Origin: Chloroflexota bacterium
GTDB taxonomy: Bacteria; Chloroflexota; Anaerolineae; Aggregatilineales; Aggregatilineaceae
Assembly (NCBI GenBank): GCA_016234525.1
Contig: JACRBK010000380.1
Location: forward strand, 1-13,486
Direction of reading: 5' to 3'
Length of the DNA stretch: 13,486 nt
Position numbers and translations under genes: made by a program. The notes beneath the pieces are model-generated. The model made no database searches. It worked only from the letters and a program-made list of their open reading frames with translations, and was not told the origin of the DNA. This document shows positions 1 through 7,700 of this stretch, in pieces; position 1 is the first letter of the stretch, and each line of letters opens with the position of its first letter.

Positions 1-47
1 AGGCCCGGAACGTCACCACCGCCAGTCAGAACACCAATTCTTAACAT
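1..47 (-). CDS. 6-phosphofructokinase, second paralogue (5' end only, cut by window edge)
   Basis: Only the first 15 codons are inside the window; the gene continues past position 1. The fragment reads MLRIGVLTGGGDVPG, which is the nucleotide-binding first strand and loop of the phosphofructokinase family. The ATG is preceded by a strong GGAGG (56-60, complement) at 8 nt spacing, which fixes the start. Family knowledge: 'TGGGD.PGLN' is common in the PPi-dependent or mixed-substrate (group III) lineage, whereas classical ATP enzymes have 'TSGGD.PGMN' as the neighbouring gene does. The residue that separates ATP from PPi use lies outside the window, so the phosphoryl donor is not shown. The gene follows the complete pfkA by about 97 nt in the same direction and may have its own promoter in that gap. 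The family call is firm; the donor specificity is inference. Confidence 0.88.
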   Translation of the reverse strand, partial: MLRIGVLTGGGDVPG

Positions 48-55
48 TGCCAAAT

Positions 56-60
56 CCTCC
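56..60 (-). promoter_or_regulatory. Ribosome binding site of the second phosphofructokinase
   Basis: GGAGG on the minus strand, 8 nt before the ATG at 47. It confirms that a truncated 15-codon reading frame at the window edge is a genuine gene start. Confidence 0.8.
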
Positions 61-104
61 AATTGAAACGAGCACAAGAGACGAGCCTACTATTTAAGAA
101 GTAT

Positions 105-132
105 TCCGCCCCATTATACCAACTGGGGCGGA
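105..132. repeat. 9-bp perfect inverted repeat between the two phosphofructokinase genes
   Basis: TCCGCCCCA (105-113) pairs perfectly with TGGGGCGGA (124-132) around a 10-nt loop. It lies 12 nt past the stop codon of the first phosphofructokinase gene. No U-tract follows on the minus strand, so it is not a textbook intrinsic terminator. It could be a processing or attenuation hairpin, or an operator, because a -10-like hexamer begins at its inner edge. Confidence 0.6.
113..121 (-). promoter_or_regulatory. Candidate extended -10 promoter for the second phosphofructokinase
   Basis: On the minus strand this reads TGGTATAAT, a perfect consensus -10 hexamer with an upstream TGn extension. It is 66 nt before the start codon at 47. 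No convincing -35 is present at 16-18 nt. The element sits mostly in the loop of the inverted repeat at 105-132, so duplex recognition and hairpin formation could be coupled. This is prediction only. Confidence 0.4.
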
Positions 133-144
133 GTCCTGCCTTGT

Positions 145-1122
145 CTATTTCGCCAGCATTTCGGCCATTTCGATATATTCGCTGGAAACATCACGCTGAT
201 TAGAAGTCGCCTCTTCAAGCGACACGGTGCCGATCTCGCGCCCATGCAGCCCGACCATAACGCCGGTTTCGCCCGCTAACAGCAGTTGGGTAGCCTTAAC
301 GCCCATGCGAGTCGCCAACAGGCGATCAAAAGCGCTGGGTTTGCCGCCGCGCACCACATGACCGAGTACGGTCATGCGCACTTCGAACCCGATTTCGTGC
401 TGCTCCAAAAAGGTCGCGATATCGTTGATCTTGAGCGACGCCCCTTCAGCGATAATGCCCATCGCGTGACTTTTGCCCTTCAAATAGGCTTCGTGCAGCG
501 TCTTACCGATATCTTCGAGTTGGGTTTCGTGTTCGGGGATGACGATAAATTCCGCGCCGCCCAAAATGCCGCCCATCGTCGCCAGATAACCGCAGTTACG
601 CCCCATCACTTCCAGCAAAAAGCAGCGTTCGTGACTGCTGGCCGTATCGCGCAGTTTGTCGATGGCATCAATGATGGTATTGAGCGCAGTATCCACCCCA
701 ATACACATATTGGTCCCATAAATATCATTGTCGATGCTGCCCGGCGCACCCACCACCGGGAACCCCAGCTTGTGCAGCGCTAACGCCCCGCGCAGGCTGC
801 CATCGCCACCGATCACGATCAACCCTTCGATGCCGTGTTCGTTAAGGCGGCGCATCCCGCGTGCCTGGCCTTGCGGGGTCCTGAATTCCACATTGCGAGC
901 GGTCTGCAAAATCGTGCCGCCGCGCTGAATAATACCGCTCACATCACGCGGGGAAAGCCGCTCGAAATCGCCGGCCAACAGCCCCGAAAATGCCTGCCGA
1001 ATACCAAACACTTCGACCCCGGCGGCGGCGGCACTACGCACTACCGCGCGGATCGCGGGGTTCATACCCGGCGAGTCTCCACCACTGGTCATTACTGCAA
1101 TACGTCTCATACTGCCTGCCAT
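145..1122 (-). CDS. pfkA: ATP-dependent 6-phosphofructokinase
   Basis: Cytoplasmic glycolytic enzyme that phosphorylates fructose 6-phosphate to fructose 1,6-bisphosphate. At 325 residues it matches the usual bacterial length (about 320). Visible motifs in order: first nucleotide loop TSGGDSPGMN (12-21); GGDGS (105-109), where the second glycine is the residue that permits ATP in this family (the PPi lineage has Asp there); catalytic PGSIDND (127-133) with the base at D131; the substrate-binding EVMGR (171-175); and TVLGHVVRGG near the C-terminus. Ser replaces the usual Thr in the 'TIDND' box, a change also known in eukaryotic enzymes. The ATG at 1122 is chosen because AGGAG lies 9 nt upstream; an internal Met at codon 5 has no such site. 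The gene starts 36 nt after the stop of the TPR-membrane gene, so the two may be co-transcribed. A second phosphofructokinase follows. Confidence 0.97.
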   Translation of the reverse strand: MAGSMRRIAVMTSGGDSPGMNPAIRAVVRSAAAAGVEVFGIRQAFSGLLAGDFERLSPRDVSGIIQRGGTILQTARNVEFRTPQGQARGMRRLNEHGIEGLIVIGGDGSLRGALALHKLGFPVVGAPGSIDNDIYGTNMCIGVDTALNTIIDAIDKLRDTASSHERCFLLEVMGRNCGYLATMGGILGGAEFIVIPEHETQLEDIGKTLHEAYLKGKSHAMGIIAEGASLKINDIATFLEQHEIGFEVRMTVLGHVVRGGKPSAFDRLLATRMGVKATQLLLAGETGVMVGLHGREIGTVSLEEATSNQRDVSSEYIEMAEMLAK

Positions 1123-1158
1123 TCAAACAAACTCCTGATAGATGGGAAGTAGCCCGTT

Positions 1159-2343
1159 TTACTGCGGATCAATCTCAATGGATTCAATCAGCGCTTTGAT
1201 GTCATCTTCATAAAAGCTGTACTGTGACTTCGGCAGATAAATCTGCCACTGCGCTGCCTTACTCTGGTTTAACGGCACATAAAAAGTGATGGTATATGCC
1301 TCACCGGGGTCTTTGGCCCCGCTCATCACCGCGTTGATGGGGCCGGGAGTATCCTCATCGGTGCGATACCCGCACAGCCCGCCGCCATAATTCGTCGGCG
1401 GTTCGTCATAACTCGCGCTCTGGACCTGCGAGCAGCTATAGTTACCCGACGCTGAACCAACCAGACGCATGATGATCACATCGCCGCCTTCGGCTAACAC
1501 TGCCGGGTTGATGTCGATCAACAGGGGATTTTCAACGGCCTCAGTCTCAAAATCGGCCCAGGTCGTGCTCGTCTCGGTAAACGTCAGCGCGTCGTCTAAC
1601 ATGCTGCGCCAGGCGACCCACATTTCGTTATTGTCGTCGGGGATATACCAGGTGCGCGGCACACTCGCTGACACCTGATAGGGTTGGTCATCTAGCGTCG
1701 CGTCAAAGGTGATGTCTTTGCGGCCCATCTCACCCGGCAGGTACGCGGCGGGCAAGTCCAACGGGCCGAGAGTGCGCCCGGTGAAGGTCAGCCCACCACA
1801 GAACACAATGGGGACGATGATGATCACCAGCAGCAGCAGTATGCAGCCCTGACCACATCCGCCGCAGCCCAAACAGCCGCAGCCCGGCACGCCACACCCC
1901 AGGCAGCCCCGGCGTCCGCCGCGAGTCTCCACTTTCACCTCAACCGGCTGCGGAGGAGCATACATCCCATACCCGCGCTGAGGAGGAGTCCCCTGCACCG
2001 AAAAAGCGGGAGTCCCCTGGACCGGTGGTGGCGGCGTATAGGACGGCGCGGCCTGCGGCGGCACCCCATACGACACGCCCACCGACGGCGGCGCGGCAGC
2101 ACCGTACTGTTGTTGGAACTGTGCCAACAACTGTTGGGCCTGCTGGTTGTTCGGGTTGATCCGCAGCACTTCGTTGAGCGCCCGCTGATATTCCGGCTGA
2201 TCCGCCGCCACCGAGGCCAGCCACAACCACGCCGTCTCGTTGCTGGGATCGCTCTGAAGGTACTGCCAGATCAACTGGCGGGCTTCTTCACGCCGCCCGG
2301 CCTGAGCGAGTTCTACTGCCTGATGAAGTATTGATGAAGCCAT
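1159..2343 (-). CDS. TPR-like, Cys-rich, single-pass membrane protein (unknown function)
   Basis: A 394-residue protein with four visible parts. Residues 1-80 form helical TPR-like pairs ('AQAGRREEARQLI', 'NETAWLWLASVAADQPEYQ', 'INPNN'). Residues 81-140 are Pro/Gly/Gln-rich and disordered-looking, with a repeated 'VQGTP'. Residues 147-167 hold seven cysteines separated mainly by glycine, directly after RGGRR. A hydrophobic helix follows (about 168-187) and then a soluble domain of about 200 residues with a few cysteines. By the positive-inside rule the TPR and Cys cluster would be cytoplasmic and the C-terminal domain outside. The frame stays open upstream to 2490, but the ATG at 2343 has AGGAG at 9 nt and starts exactly at the TPR homology, so it is preferred. 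The function is unknown; the TPR part suggests protein binding. It may be co-transcribed with pfkA (36-nt gap), though a metabolic link is not evident. Confidence 0.85.
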   Translation of the reverse strand: MASSILHQAVELAQAGRREEARQLIWQYLQSDPSNETAWLWLASVAADQPEYQRALNEVLRINPNNQQAQQLLAQFQQQYGAAAPPSVGVSYGVPPQAAPSYTPPPPVQGTPAFSVQGTPPQRGYGMYAPPQPVEVKVETRGGRRGCLGCGVPGCGCLGCGGCGQGCILLLLVIIIVPIVFCGGLTFTGRTLGPLDLPAAYLPGEMGRKDITFDATLDDQPYQVSASVPRTWYIPDDNNEMWVAWRSMLDDALTFTETSTTWADFETEAVENPLLIDINPAVLAEGGDVIIMRLVGSASGNYSCSQVQSASYDEPPTNYGGGLCGYRTDEDTPGPINAVMSGAKDPGEAYTITFYVPLNQSKAAQWQIYLPKSQYSFYEDDIKALIESIEIDPQ

Positions 2344-2352
2344 AGTTTTCCA

Positions 2353-2357
2353 CTCCT
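2353..2357 (-). promoter_or_regulatory. Ribosome binding site that sets the start of the TPR-membrane gene
   Basis: AGGAG on the minus strand, 9 nt before the ATG at 2343. It favours this start over the longer open frame reaching 2490, whose extra 49 residues are Asn/Ser/Asp-rich and look non-coding. Confidence 0.65.
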
Positions 2358-2430
2358 GCTGATCATCGCGCAGATTGTGTCTGGCAGGTGAATTGGGACG
2401 GATATCCGTTGGCGAATCAGTCGACTCTTG

Positions 2431-2460
2431 ATTATCCTTCAAATTTGCCGTTTGAGCCAA
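2431..2460 (-). promoter_or_regulatory. Candidate promoter of the TPR-membrane gene
   Basis: On the minus strand TTGGCT (2455-2460) and GATAAT (2431-2436) are separated by 18 nt, a plausible -35/-10 pair. It would give a leader of roughly 80 nt before the ATG at 2343. The spacer is AT-rich. Prediction only. Confidence 0.35.
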
Positions 2461-2613
2461 GTGAGAGTTTGGGCAAAATGACCGTGACAAGTCGCCTTAT
2501 TTACACGCGAGAACACCGTCCACCGGGGTATTTTTTTCGAATCAGACTGGAGGGCTGTGCAGATTAAACAAATTTTTCTGATAATTTTATAAAGGCGCCG
2601 TGTGCTGTACCCT

Positions 2614-2633
2614 GGGCAGGGTAAGCCCTGCCC
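2614..2633. repeat. GC-rich palindromic hairpin (REP-like)
   Basis: GGGCAGGG (2614-2621) and CCCTGCCC (2626-2633) form a perfect 8-bp stem around a 4-nt loop. It lies about 75 nt beyond the stop of the 68-residue gene. It resembles in style the short palindromic repeats at 4719-4742 and 13092-13116, but the core sequence differs. It may be a dispersed repeat or a terminator stem without a U-tract. Confidence 0.5.
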
Positions 2634-2687
2634 CATATCCGGTCTATTTTTGAGCGCCTTAGTACGCTGTCTTTACAACCGACGGCT

Positions 2688-2702
2688 TGCGCCTGCGGCG
2701 CA
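2688..2702 (-). terminator. Small hairpin after the stop of the 68-residue gene
   Basis: TGCGCC and GGCGCA form a 6-bp stem with a 3-nt loop, 5 nt beyond the stop codon at 2708. No U-tract follows on the minus strand, so terminator function is uncertain. Confidence 0.25.
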
Positions 2703-2707
2703 TTCCA

Positions 2708-2914
2708 TCACTGGTCGCCGTGATCCGCCTCTTTGAGATTCTCCGCGCCGGGCAGAATGCCCACCAACATCTGCGGATTATGAATCAAGATCGGCAAATG
2801 CTGCGGACAGATCGCAAACTGATTGTCCTGAAACGTCAGGGTCAACAGCGGGACGGTGGCGTTGTCTTGTTTGCAGACGATACAGTGAGGTTTTTGGGAT
2901 GTTGTGTCAGCCAC
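2708..2914 (-). CDS. 68-residue CxxC/CxxH mini-protein, putative zinc binding
   Basis: A short soluble protein with C11-x2-C14, then C36-x2-H39 and H45. This spacing looks like a treble-clef or ribbon-type zinc site, similar in style to small conserved proteins of environmental Chloroflexi as I remember them. The central part ('NQFAICPQHLPILIHNPQMLVGILPGAE') is compact and gene-like; the short acidic tail is less so. I choose the GTG at 2914 because AAAGGA ends 6 nt upstream; the TTG at 2929 would place that ribosome site inside the gene. The gene begins 39 nt after the stop of the propeller gene and is probably in the same transcript. The function is unknown; metal binding is inferred from residue spacing alone. 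Confidence 0.75.
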   Translation of the reverse strand: MADTTSQKPHCIVCKQDNATVPLLTLTFQDNQFAICPQHLPILIHNPQMLVGILPGAENLKEADHGDQ

Positions 2915-2920
2915 GATAGT

Positions 2921-2926
2921 TCCTTT
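2921..2926 (-). promoter_or_regulatory. Ribosome binding site that selects a GTG start
   Basis: AAAGGA on the minus strand, 6 nt before the GTG at 2914. It decides between that GTG and the in-frame TTG five codons upstream. Confidence 0.6.
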
Positions 2927-2953
2927 CAATGTAAAATCAAATGGTGTTTGACA

Positions 2954-4546
2954 TTATCCCTCGAAACGCACCGGGATCAATTGATCTGCATCAAGGTCCA
3001 GCACATACGCCGAGCCGTCCACCATCTCGATCAACGCCCGGTTGACCAGAGGGAATGGAGTAACATGACGCGGCGCAACCCCTGTTGAGGCCACTTCGCT
3101 CGTCAGTTTGGTCCATTGGCCGCTGCTCACACTCTGTGTGAGAAACTCGCCCCGAATCGTTGCCCAAAGCAGAGTCTTTTCGCCGCCGATCAAACCGACC
3201 ATCAGCCGGTTCGCCAACGGAGTCAGGTCCGGCACACCCACCGGCGGGGTGAACGAACGATCCGACAGGGTGAAAAGCATCACCTCGGCGATTCCGGCAT
3301 TGCCGACCAATACCCGCGTTCCGCCATCATTCCAGGGAAAACCATACGGCGCGCGAGAATCAGACACATAACGCGCTCCCCCTGGCAGCCAGACTTCCTG
3401 GCGGTTGGTGCCATCCGGTTTCATGGTGTACAGGTGGGGATTTTGCGCGTTCAGGTCGCCGGTGATCAGGCGGAAATAGTTAATCGTCTCGCCGCCGTTC
3501 GACCAACCGACATGCCGCCCTTCGCCAGTCACATAAAGCTGCCCGGTTTCCAGGTTCGAGATATACATATGATAGCGGTAGCACAGCGCCCCCTGGCACA
3601 GGTCTTGATAGGCGGCAACGAACGCCACATACTTCCCGTTCGGCGACCAGACCACCTCATCCAGCGAGACGATCCAGGGGGTAGGTTCGCCGGGTTTATA
3701 GTGATCCTGCGAGCCGGGAACCGTGCCATGCTGCGGGAAGGGAAACAAGACACGCTCGGCCCCGTTCGCTTCTACGATGCTCACCGTACTCATCCCGATC
3801 CGCTCTGGAACGGTGCTGGTACAGCGCGGCAGCACGAGATGCTGATGGCGTACCAGCACCATACGGCTGCCGTCAGGCGAAGGGTAAAAATCATAATCTA
3901 GCGGAGGAAGTGCCGTCGTCAGAACCGTCTCATTCGTGGCGTTTTCTAACCCGGTACCCGCCAACCGCTCAGGACAGCCCGTTTTGACCGCCTCAAATGC
4001 CTTTGTCAACCAGGCTGTCTCGACAGGCTGCCAAAGCTGCGATGGGGTGCCGCTCGCCGGGGTGATCGGAAATACGTTTTGCAACTCGGAACTGCCATCC
4101 GGCAAGATCAGGTAATGCACGATCTGAGCGCCGTCACTGCTGCGCGCGTAATAATGCTGTCCGACCGTATAGGGTTCGAGATAATAATTGCTGGCATCCC
4201 CTTCGGCGATAAATCCGGTTGTCCCATCCGCCAGGCGGATCGGCCACCACACATACCCGAAATTACAGGTATAAGCTTCAGTCAGCGCGATAGTGGTTCC
4301 ATAGGGCAGTACGGCCAGTTCGGATGCGCCCGCCGCCCCAGTCGCCGCGCGGTTTTTCATGCTCAGGCCGTACTGTGAGATCACGCGCGCCGCGCCGCCG
4401 CTGGTCAGACGGGGAGTCACCAGTCCATCACAGGCGTTTTGCGCGTGAGCGGGTGCCAACGGGCCGATTACCCCCGCCGTTAGAACGATCAAAATAATCG
4501 ACAATAAACTGAATAAAGCGCGTCGTAAATTAGTTTCACTCATCAT
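2954..4546 (-). CDS. Secreted SH3b-domain / beta-propeller protein
   Basis: A protein of about 530 residues. An N-terminal signal peptide has a positive stretch, a hydrophobic core ('LFSLLSIILIVLTAGVIG') and a type I cleavage site after AHA (about residue 35); no lipobox is seen. Residues about 51-126 resemble a bacterial SH3 domain ('LSMKNRAAT...LPYGTTIALT...VWWPIRLADGTTGFIAEG'). From about residue 214 there are propeller-like strands with TolB-type signatures ('YPSPDGSRMVLV', 'VVWSPNGKYVAFVA', 'MKPDGTNRQEVW', 'WNDGGTRVLVG'). SH3b domains usually bind cell-wall or polymer ligands; the ligand here is unknown. Three ATGs lie in tandem after GGAGG; the middle one (7 nt spacing) is taken, with 4549 and 4543 as alternatives. 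The open frame to 4729 is rejected as a start. It lies downstream of the tubulin-like/ATPase gene but about 190 nt away and with its own candidate promoter. Confidence 0.88.
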   Translation of the reverse strand: MMSETNLRRALFSLLSIILIVLTAGVIGPLAPAHAQNACDGLVTPRLTSGGAARVISQYGLSMKNRAATGAAGASELAVLPYGTTIALTEAYTCNFGYVWWPIRLADGTTGFIAEGDASNYYLEPYTVGQHYYARSSDGAQIVHYLILPDGSSELQNVFPITPASGTPSQLWQPVETAWLTKAFEAVKTGCPERLAGTGLENATNETVLTTALPPLDYDFYPSPDGSRMVLVRHQHLVLPRCTSTVPERIGMSTVSIVEANGAERVLFPFPQHGTVPGSQDHYKPGEPTPWIVSLDEVVWSPNGKYVAFVAAYQDLCQGALCYRYHMYISNLETGQLYVTGEGRHVGWSNGGETINYFRLITGDLNAQNPHLYTMKPDGTNRQEVWLPGGARYVSDSRAPYGFPWNDGGTRVLVGNAGIAEVMLFTLSDRSFTPPVGVPDLTPLANRLMVGLIGGEKTLLWATIRGEFLTQSVSSGQWTKLTSEVASTGVAPRHVTPFPLVNRALIEMVDGSAYVLDLDADQLIPVRFEG

Positions 4547-4553
4547 CATTTTT

Positions 4554-4558
4554 CCTCC
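4554..4558 (-). promoter_or_regulatory. Ribosome binding site of the SH3b/propeller gene
   Basis: GGAGG on the minus strand, 4, 7 and 10 nt before three successive ATG codons. It excludes the upstream in-frame start at 4729. Confidence 0.75.
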
Positions 4559-4579
4559 GGGTAGCAGCAGTATGGCGGG

Positions 4580-4588
4580 ATCATACCA
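4580..4588 (-). promoter_or_regulatory. Candidate extended -10 promoter of the SH3b/propeller gene
   Basis: The minus strand reads TGGTATGAT, a near-consensus -10 with a TGn extension and no good -35 at the right distance. It lies about 30 nt before the start codon. The same arrangement is seen at 113-121 and 8855-8863. Confidence 0.4.
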
Positions 4589-4718
4589 CGATTTGGTCAC
4601 TGTTCCCCGTTGGGTGCTGCACGTCACGCTTACGCCCGGCTGACGGGGAGATGGCGCAAGGATGACGGTGGTTTTTTTAGCGTTCAGTGATCGGCGATCA
4701 GCCTTAGTCAGAAAGACC

Positions 4719-4742
4719 GGGCGCAGCAAGCAGCGCCCCTAC
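4719..4742. repeat. Palindromic GGGCGC...GCGCCCCTAC repeat at the end of the tubulin-like/ATPase gene
   Basis: GGGCGC (4719-4724) and GCGCCC (4733-4738) form a 6-bp stem with an 8-nt loop, followed by CTAC, which includes the stop codon complement of the large gene (4739-4741). On the minus strand the hairpin is followed by a mildly T-rich 'GGTCTTTCT' and may act in termination. It shares GGGCGCAGCA and a TAGGG end with the copy at 13092-13116, which suggests a dispersed repeat family. Confidence 0.5.
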
Positions 4743-7700
4743 CCCGGCGCGGCGCGTGATTCGTTCTCATACTGCCGCCGCACGATCTCGATCTGACGTT
4801 TTTTGTCGGTCATAAAGTCCAGAATGGCGGGGAAAGCAATCGGGATCAGTTCGATCTGGTCGTTTTCTCGCGGGCGCACAAAACAATACAGTTCCAGGTC
4901 TTTCGCGGTGCGTTCGAGCTTTTCGGGCGCGACACGGTGGATGCCAATATCGCTCAGCAGCGCTTCGATCTGGTTCAGCGTCAGCAGCACTTCATCTTCG
5001 GGCCAGATCAGCGTAATCAGTTTGGCGAGCGGATTCATCTGCCCCCAGATAGTTTCGACAATCTCATCTTGCAGTTCGCGCTGCGACGTGGCGTGATCCA
5101 GGTGGGCCATGTTGAGCAGGCTGGCGTTCTGTGGATCGTGATCCAGTTCTTCGACCATCGCCTGGCAGATCATCTGGACAATGTTCGGGTGTCCGGCAGA
5201 GATATGATAAATTTTGTCGATCAACTGGTCGGATTCTTCGATCCACACATTCAGCATCTCGAACGGTTCCGCCACCAAATGATGCACCACTTTCGGCGGC
5301 AGCGGTTCCAGCCGCACGGCCTGGGCGAAATTAAACAGCGCCGAGTAAGGATCGTGGGTGGCGCTCATCAACCATTTTTCGCCGCTGAACACAAACTGGC
5401 AGCGTTTTTCGTTGGAAAGCGCCCGAAAGGTGCGGAACAGCGTCTCCTGATGATCGGGCAGGCGATCAAACCGCAGCAGGGTGTCCACTTCGTCAAACAG
5501 GATGGCGATATTTTTGCCACGATGCCGCTGCTGTAAGGCGTTCACCGCATCTTCGAACTGCACCGGGTTGACATTGGCGGGCAGGTCGAGTTCCCACCGT
5601 TTATTCACCAGCCAGAAAAAACTCTGGTAATTGGTGGCGTTGTGGCAGTCCAGATAATACGGCACATAGTCACTCTCGATGGGCTTGAGCAGCCGTTGAA
5701 TGCGCTGGAGCGTAGACGTTTTGCCGATACGCCGTCCGCCGATCAGGGCGACGCTGTGCGTGCGAAGTTTGCTGCGTACCTCGCTGATCTCGCGCTCGCG
5801 GCCAAAAAACATATGCTCCGGGACCGGGCCGCGCGTATAAAACGGCGAAACCGTTGTCAGGCTCACTTGATCCAGCACCAGATCTCCCAGGGCGCGCGTC
5901 GGCTGGCGAGCGCTGACGATATGTTTGATGTCGGCCTCGGTCAGCACCAACGACGTGAAGTCGATCCGGCGCAGCGGGGCCAGCAGTTCATCCATATCGC
6001 GCCGCCCGGTCAGGTTGACCACAAAAGCGAACTGTTCTTCCAGGGGCAGCAGAGCCATCGCGCGCTCGATCTCTTCGCCAACCGCCTCGGCGCTGCGATT
6101 CGAAAAGATGAACAAAACGGCGCAGTTCGGCGGCGGCAGTTTAAGCCGGAAGGGGCGCAGTTTGTAGACCACCAGCCGCATATCGCCGGGCAGACTCGGC
6201 ACCGTCGTGGTTTCCTGCACATCGAGCGCCAGCCCGAACGCCCGGACCAGCGCATCCAATGGCGGCGCAGCGCTGCCCGGATCGCGCAGCAGAGCCTTAA
6301 TCAGGTTTTCCCAGATCGTAGAAATTTCGCGGCGGGCGGCGGTGTGGACCAGATCGGCCATCGTCGAATCCCAGCGCCGATCAATGTGCAGCGGCATCCC
6401 TTCGGCCCCGGCGCGATCATAAGCGCGGCGGTAGCCTTCACGTAGGGCGGGGATCGCCTCGGCCATCATGCCATGCAGAACGCGCAGCACCGTGATCTCA
6501 TCAGGATCAGGGGAAGGCACAAAACTGCGGGCGAAACCGGGCTGAACCGGGCCAAGCGCACTAAAAGCACGCGGCGTTTCGCGCACCAGCTCATACAACG
6601 CGGGAGCGGGGTGGCGTTCGTCGGCGTTCGGAATCAGCGCCGGGGTTGCCGCGCCGGGCAGTTTCATCAACGCCTGCCGGAACATCAGATTATTCTGGTT
6701 CTCGCTCAAAAACTGGTAGAGGTCCAAAAAATTGTACGCCCCGGCCAGGGTGCGGCGGGCCGCGTCGAGCGCCTCGGCTAAAAAGCGGCCCAGGCGGCGT
6801 TCCTGCGGGACATGCGCCCCGCCCCACACGTTAAAGACCTGCGCGAGCAGTTCACGCGGCTGAAGCAGGCCATATTCGGCAATATCTTTGATTCCGGCGG
6901 CATACCAGTGTTCGGTGAGCGCGACGCCTGCCGGGAACTGGGGCGGTTGGCGTACAGCCTGAGCCATCGCTTCGCGGCAGGATTGCTCAAAATCGCGCAG
7001 GGATTGGCCGATAATTTCGATCTGCGGGATCACATCACGCACCTGCGAGATCAGATCGCTGATCTGGCGGCGCAGCCCGCGCCAGCCATCGAGCCGGGCC
7101 TGGGCTGCGATCCAGGCGGCAGTGGCGTTCAACATTTCTCCGGCCCGCGCGTCTAGTTCGACCACAACCGTTTTACGTTTGACGGTTTTGCCGTCGTGTT
7201 GGTTGGCCGCTTCAAGGAGGGCGGAGCGGGCGTTTTGGTGCAGGGCGTCGGTCTCCAATACGTTACGCTCAAGCTCGGTCAGCGCCGCCACGACCTGCTT
7301 TTCGAGTCCTTCCAGCGCGCTCACCGCCCAGATCAAGCCATAGCCGCGTTGGTAAGCCAACTCCACCGGGGCAGTATACAGCGCATTTTGTAGATCGCGC
7401 TGGCTGGCCGAAAGCGTGGAATCCATGCGCGCGCGCAGCGTGTCCGTCATGGTGACGGTTACGCCCTGTTCGAGCGTATCCTGTTCGCTGACTTCTTTTT
7501 CCAGGCGGCGCGTCTCGGACTGCACAAGGTCGAGCATCCGGCCTGTTTCACCCCTGGCGACGCGGGTTTCAAGCTGGCGCGTCAGCCCGGCCAGACTGAG
7601 CGCGTATGACCAATCGCGCAGCCGGTCGGAGACTTGGGGCAAATGGAGCAGATCAATATCCAGCAGCGCCGTCTGCGCCTGATTCATCATCTGGTTGATC

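Larger units (their letters stand above)
2344..2707. other. 364-nt stretch with no supported gene
   Basis: The gap between the TPR-membrane gene and the 68-residue gene is more AT-rich than its surroundings, notably around 2525-2595. It holds a candidate promoter (2431-2460), an 8-bp stem hairpin (2614-2633) and a small hairpin just after the stop of the 68-residue gene (2688-2702). The one short minus-strand frame here (2439-2636, 65 codons) has no ribosome binding site that I could find and no recognisable composition, so I do not call it. Confidence 0.6.

Noticed and set aside
286..783. Plus-strand open frame of 165 codons across the phosphofructokinase gene
   Set aside because: The opposite strand encodes every conserved phosphofructokinase motif.
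1985..2024. Duplicated GAGTCCCCTG-ACCG motif in the Pro-rich linker
   Set aside because: It simply encodes the repeated VQGTP in a low-complexity linker; in-frame and common for such regions.
2344..2490. 49-residue N-terminal extension of the TPR-membrane protein
   Set aside because: It contains the AGGAG site and non-protein-like composition; the TPR homology starts at the ATG at 2343.
2439..2636. 65-codon minus-strand frame in the 364-nt gap
   Set aside because: No ribosome binding site that I could find, it overlaps a palindrome and a candidate promoter, and its composition is not gene-like.
3116..3901. Plus-strand open frame of 261 codons across the SH3b/propeller gene
   Set aside because: Antisense shadow with His/Arg/Gln bias and no domain signature.
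4547..4729. 60-residue N-terminal extension of the SH3b/propeller protein
   Set aside because: The signal peptide and GGAGG lie downstream, and the extension covers the likely promoter.
5642..6445. Long plus-strand open frame (267 codons) antisense to the large ATPase gene
   Set aside because: Its composition (Arg/Gln/His-rich, no recognisable fold) is that of an antisense shadow, and the minus frame carries clear domain motifs.
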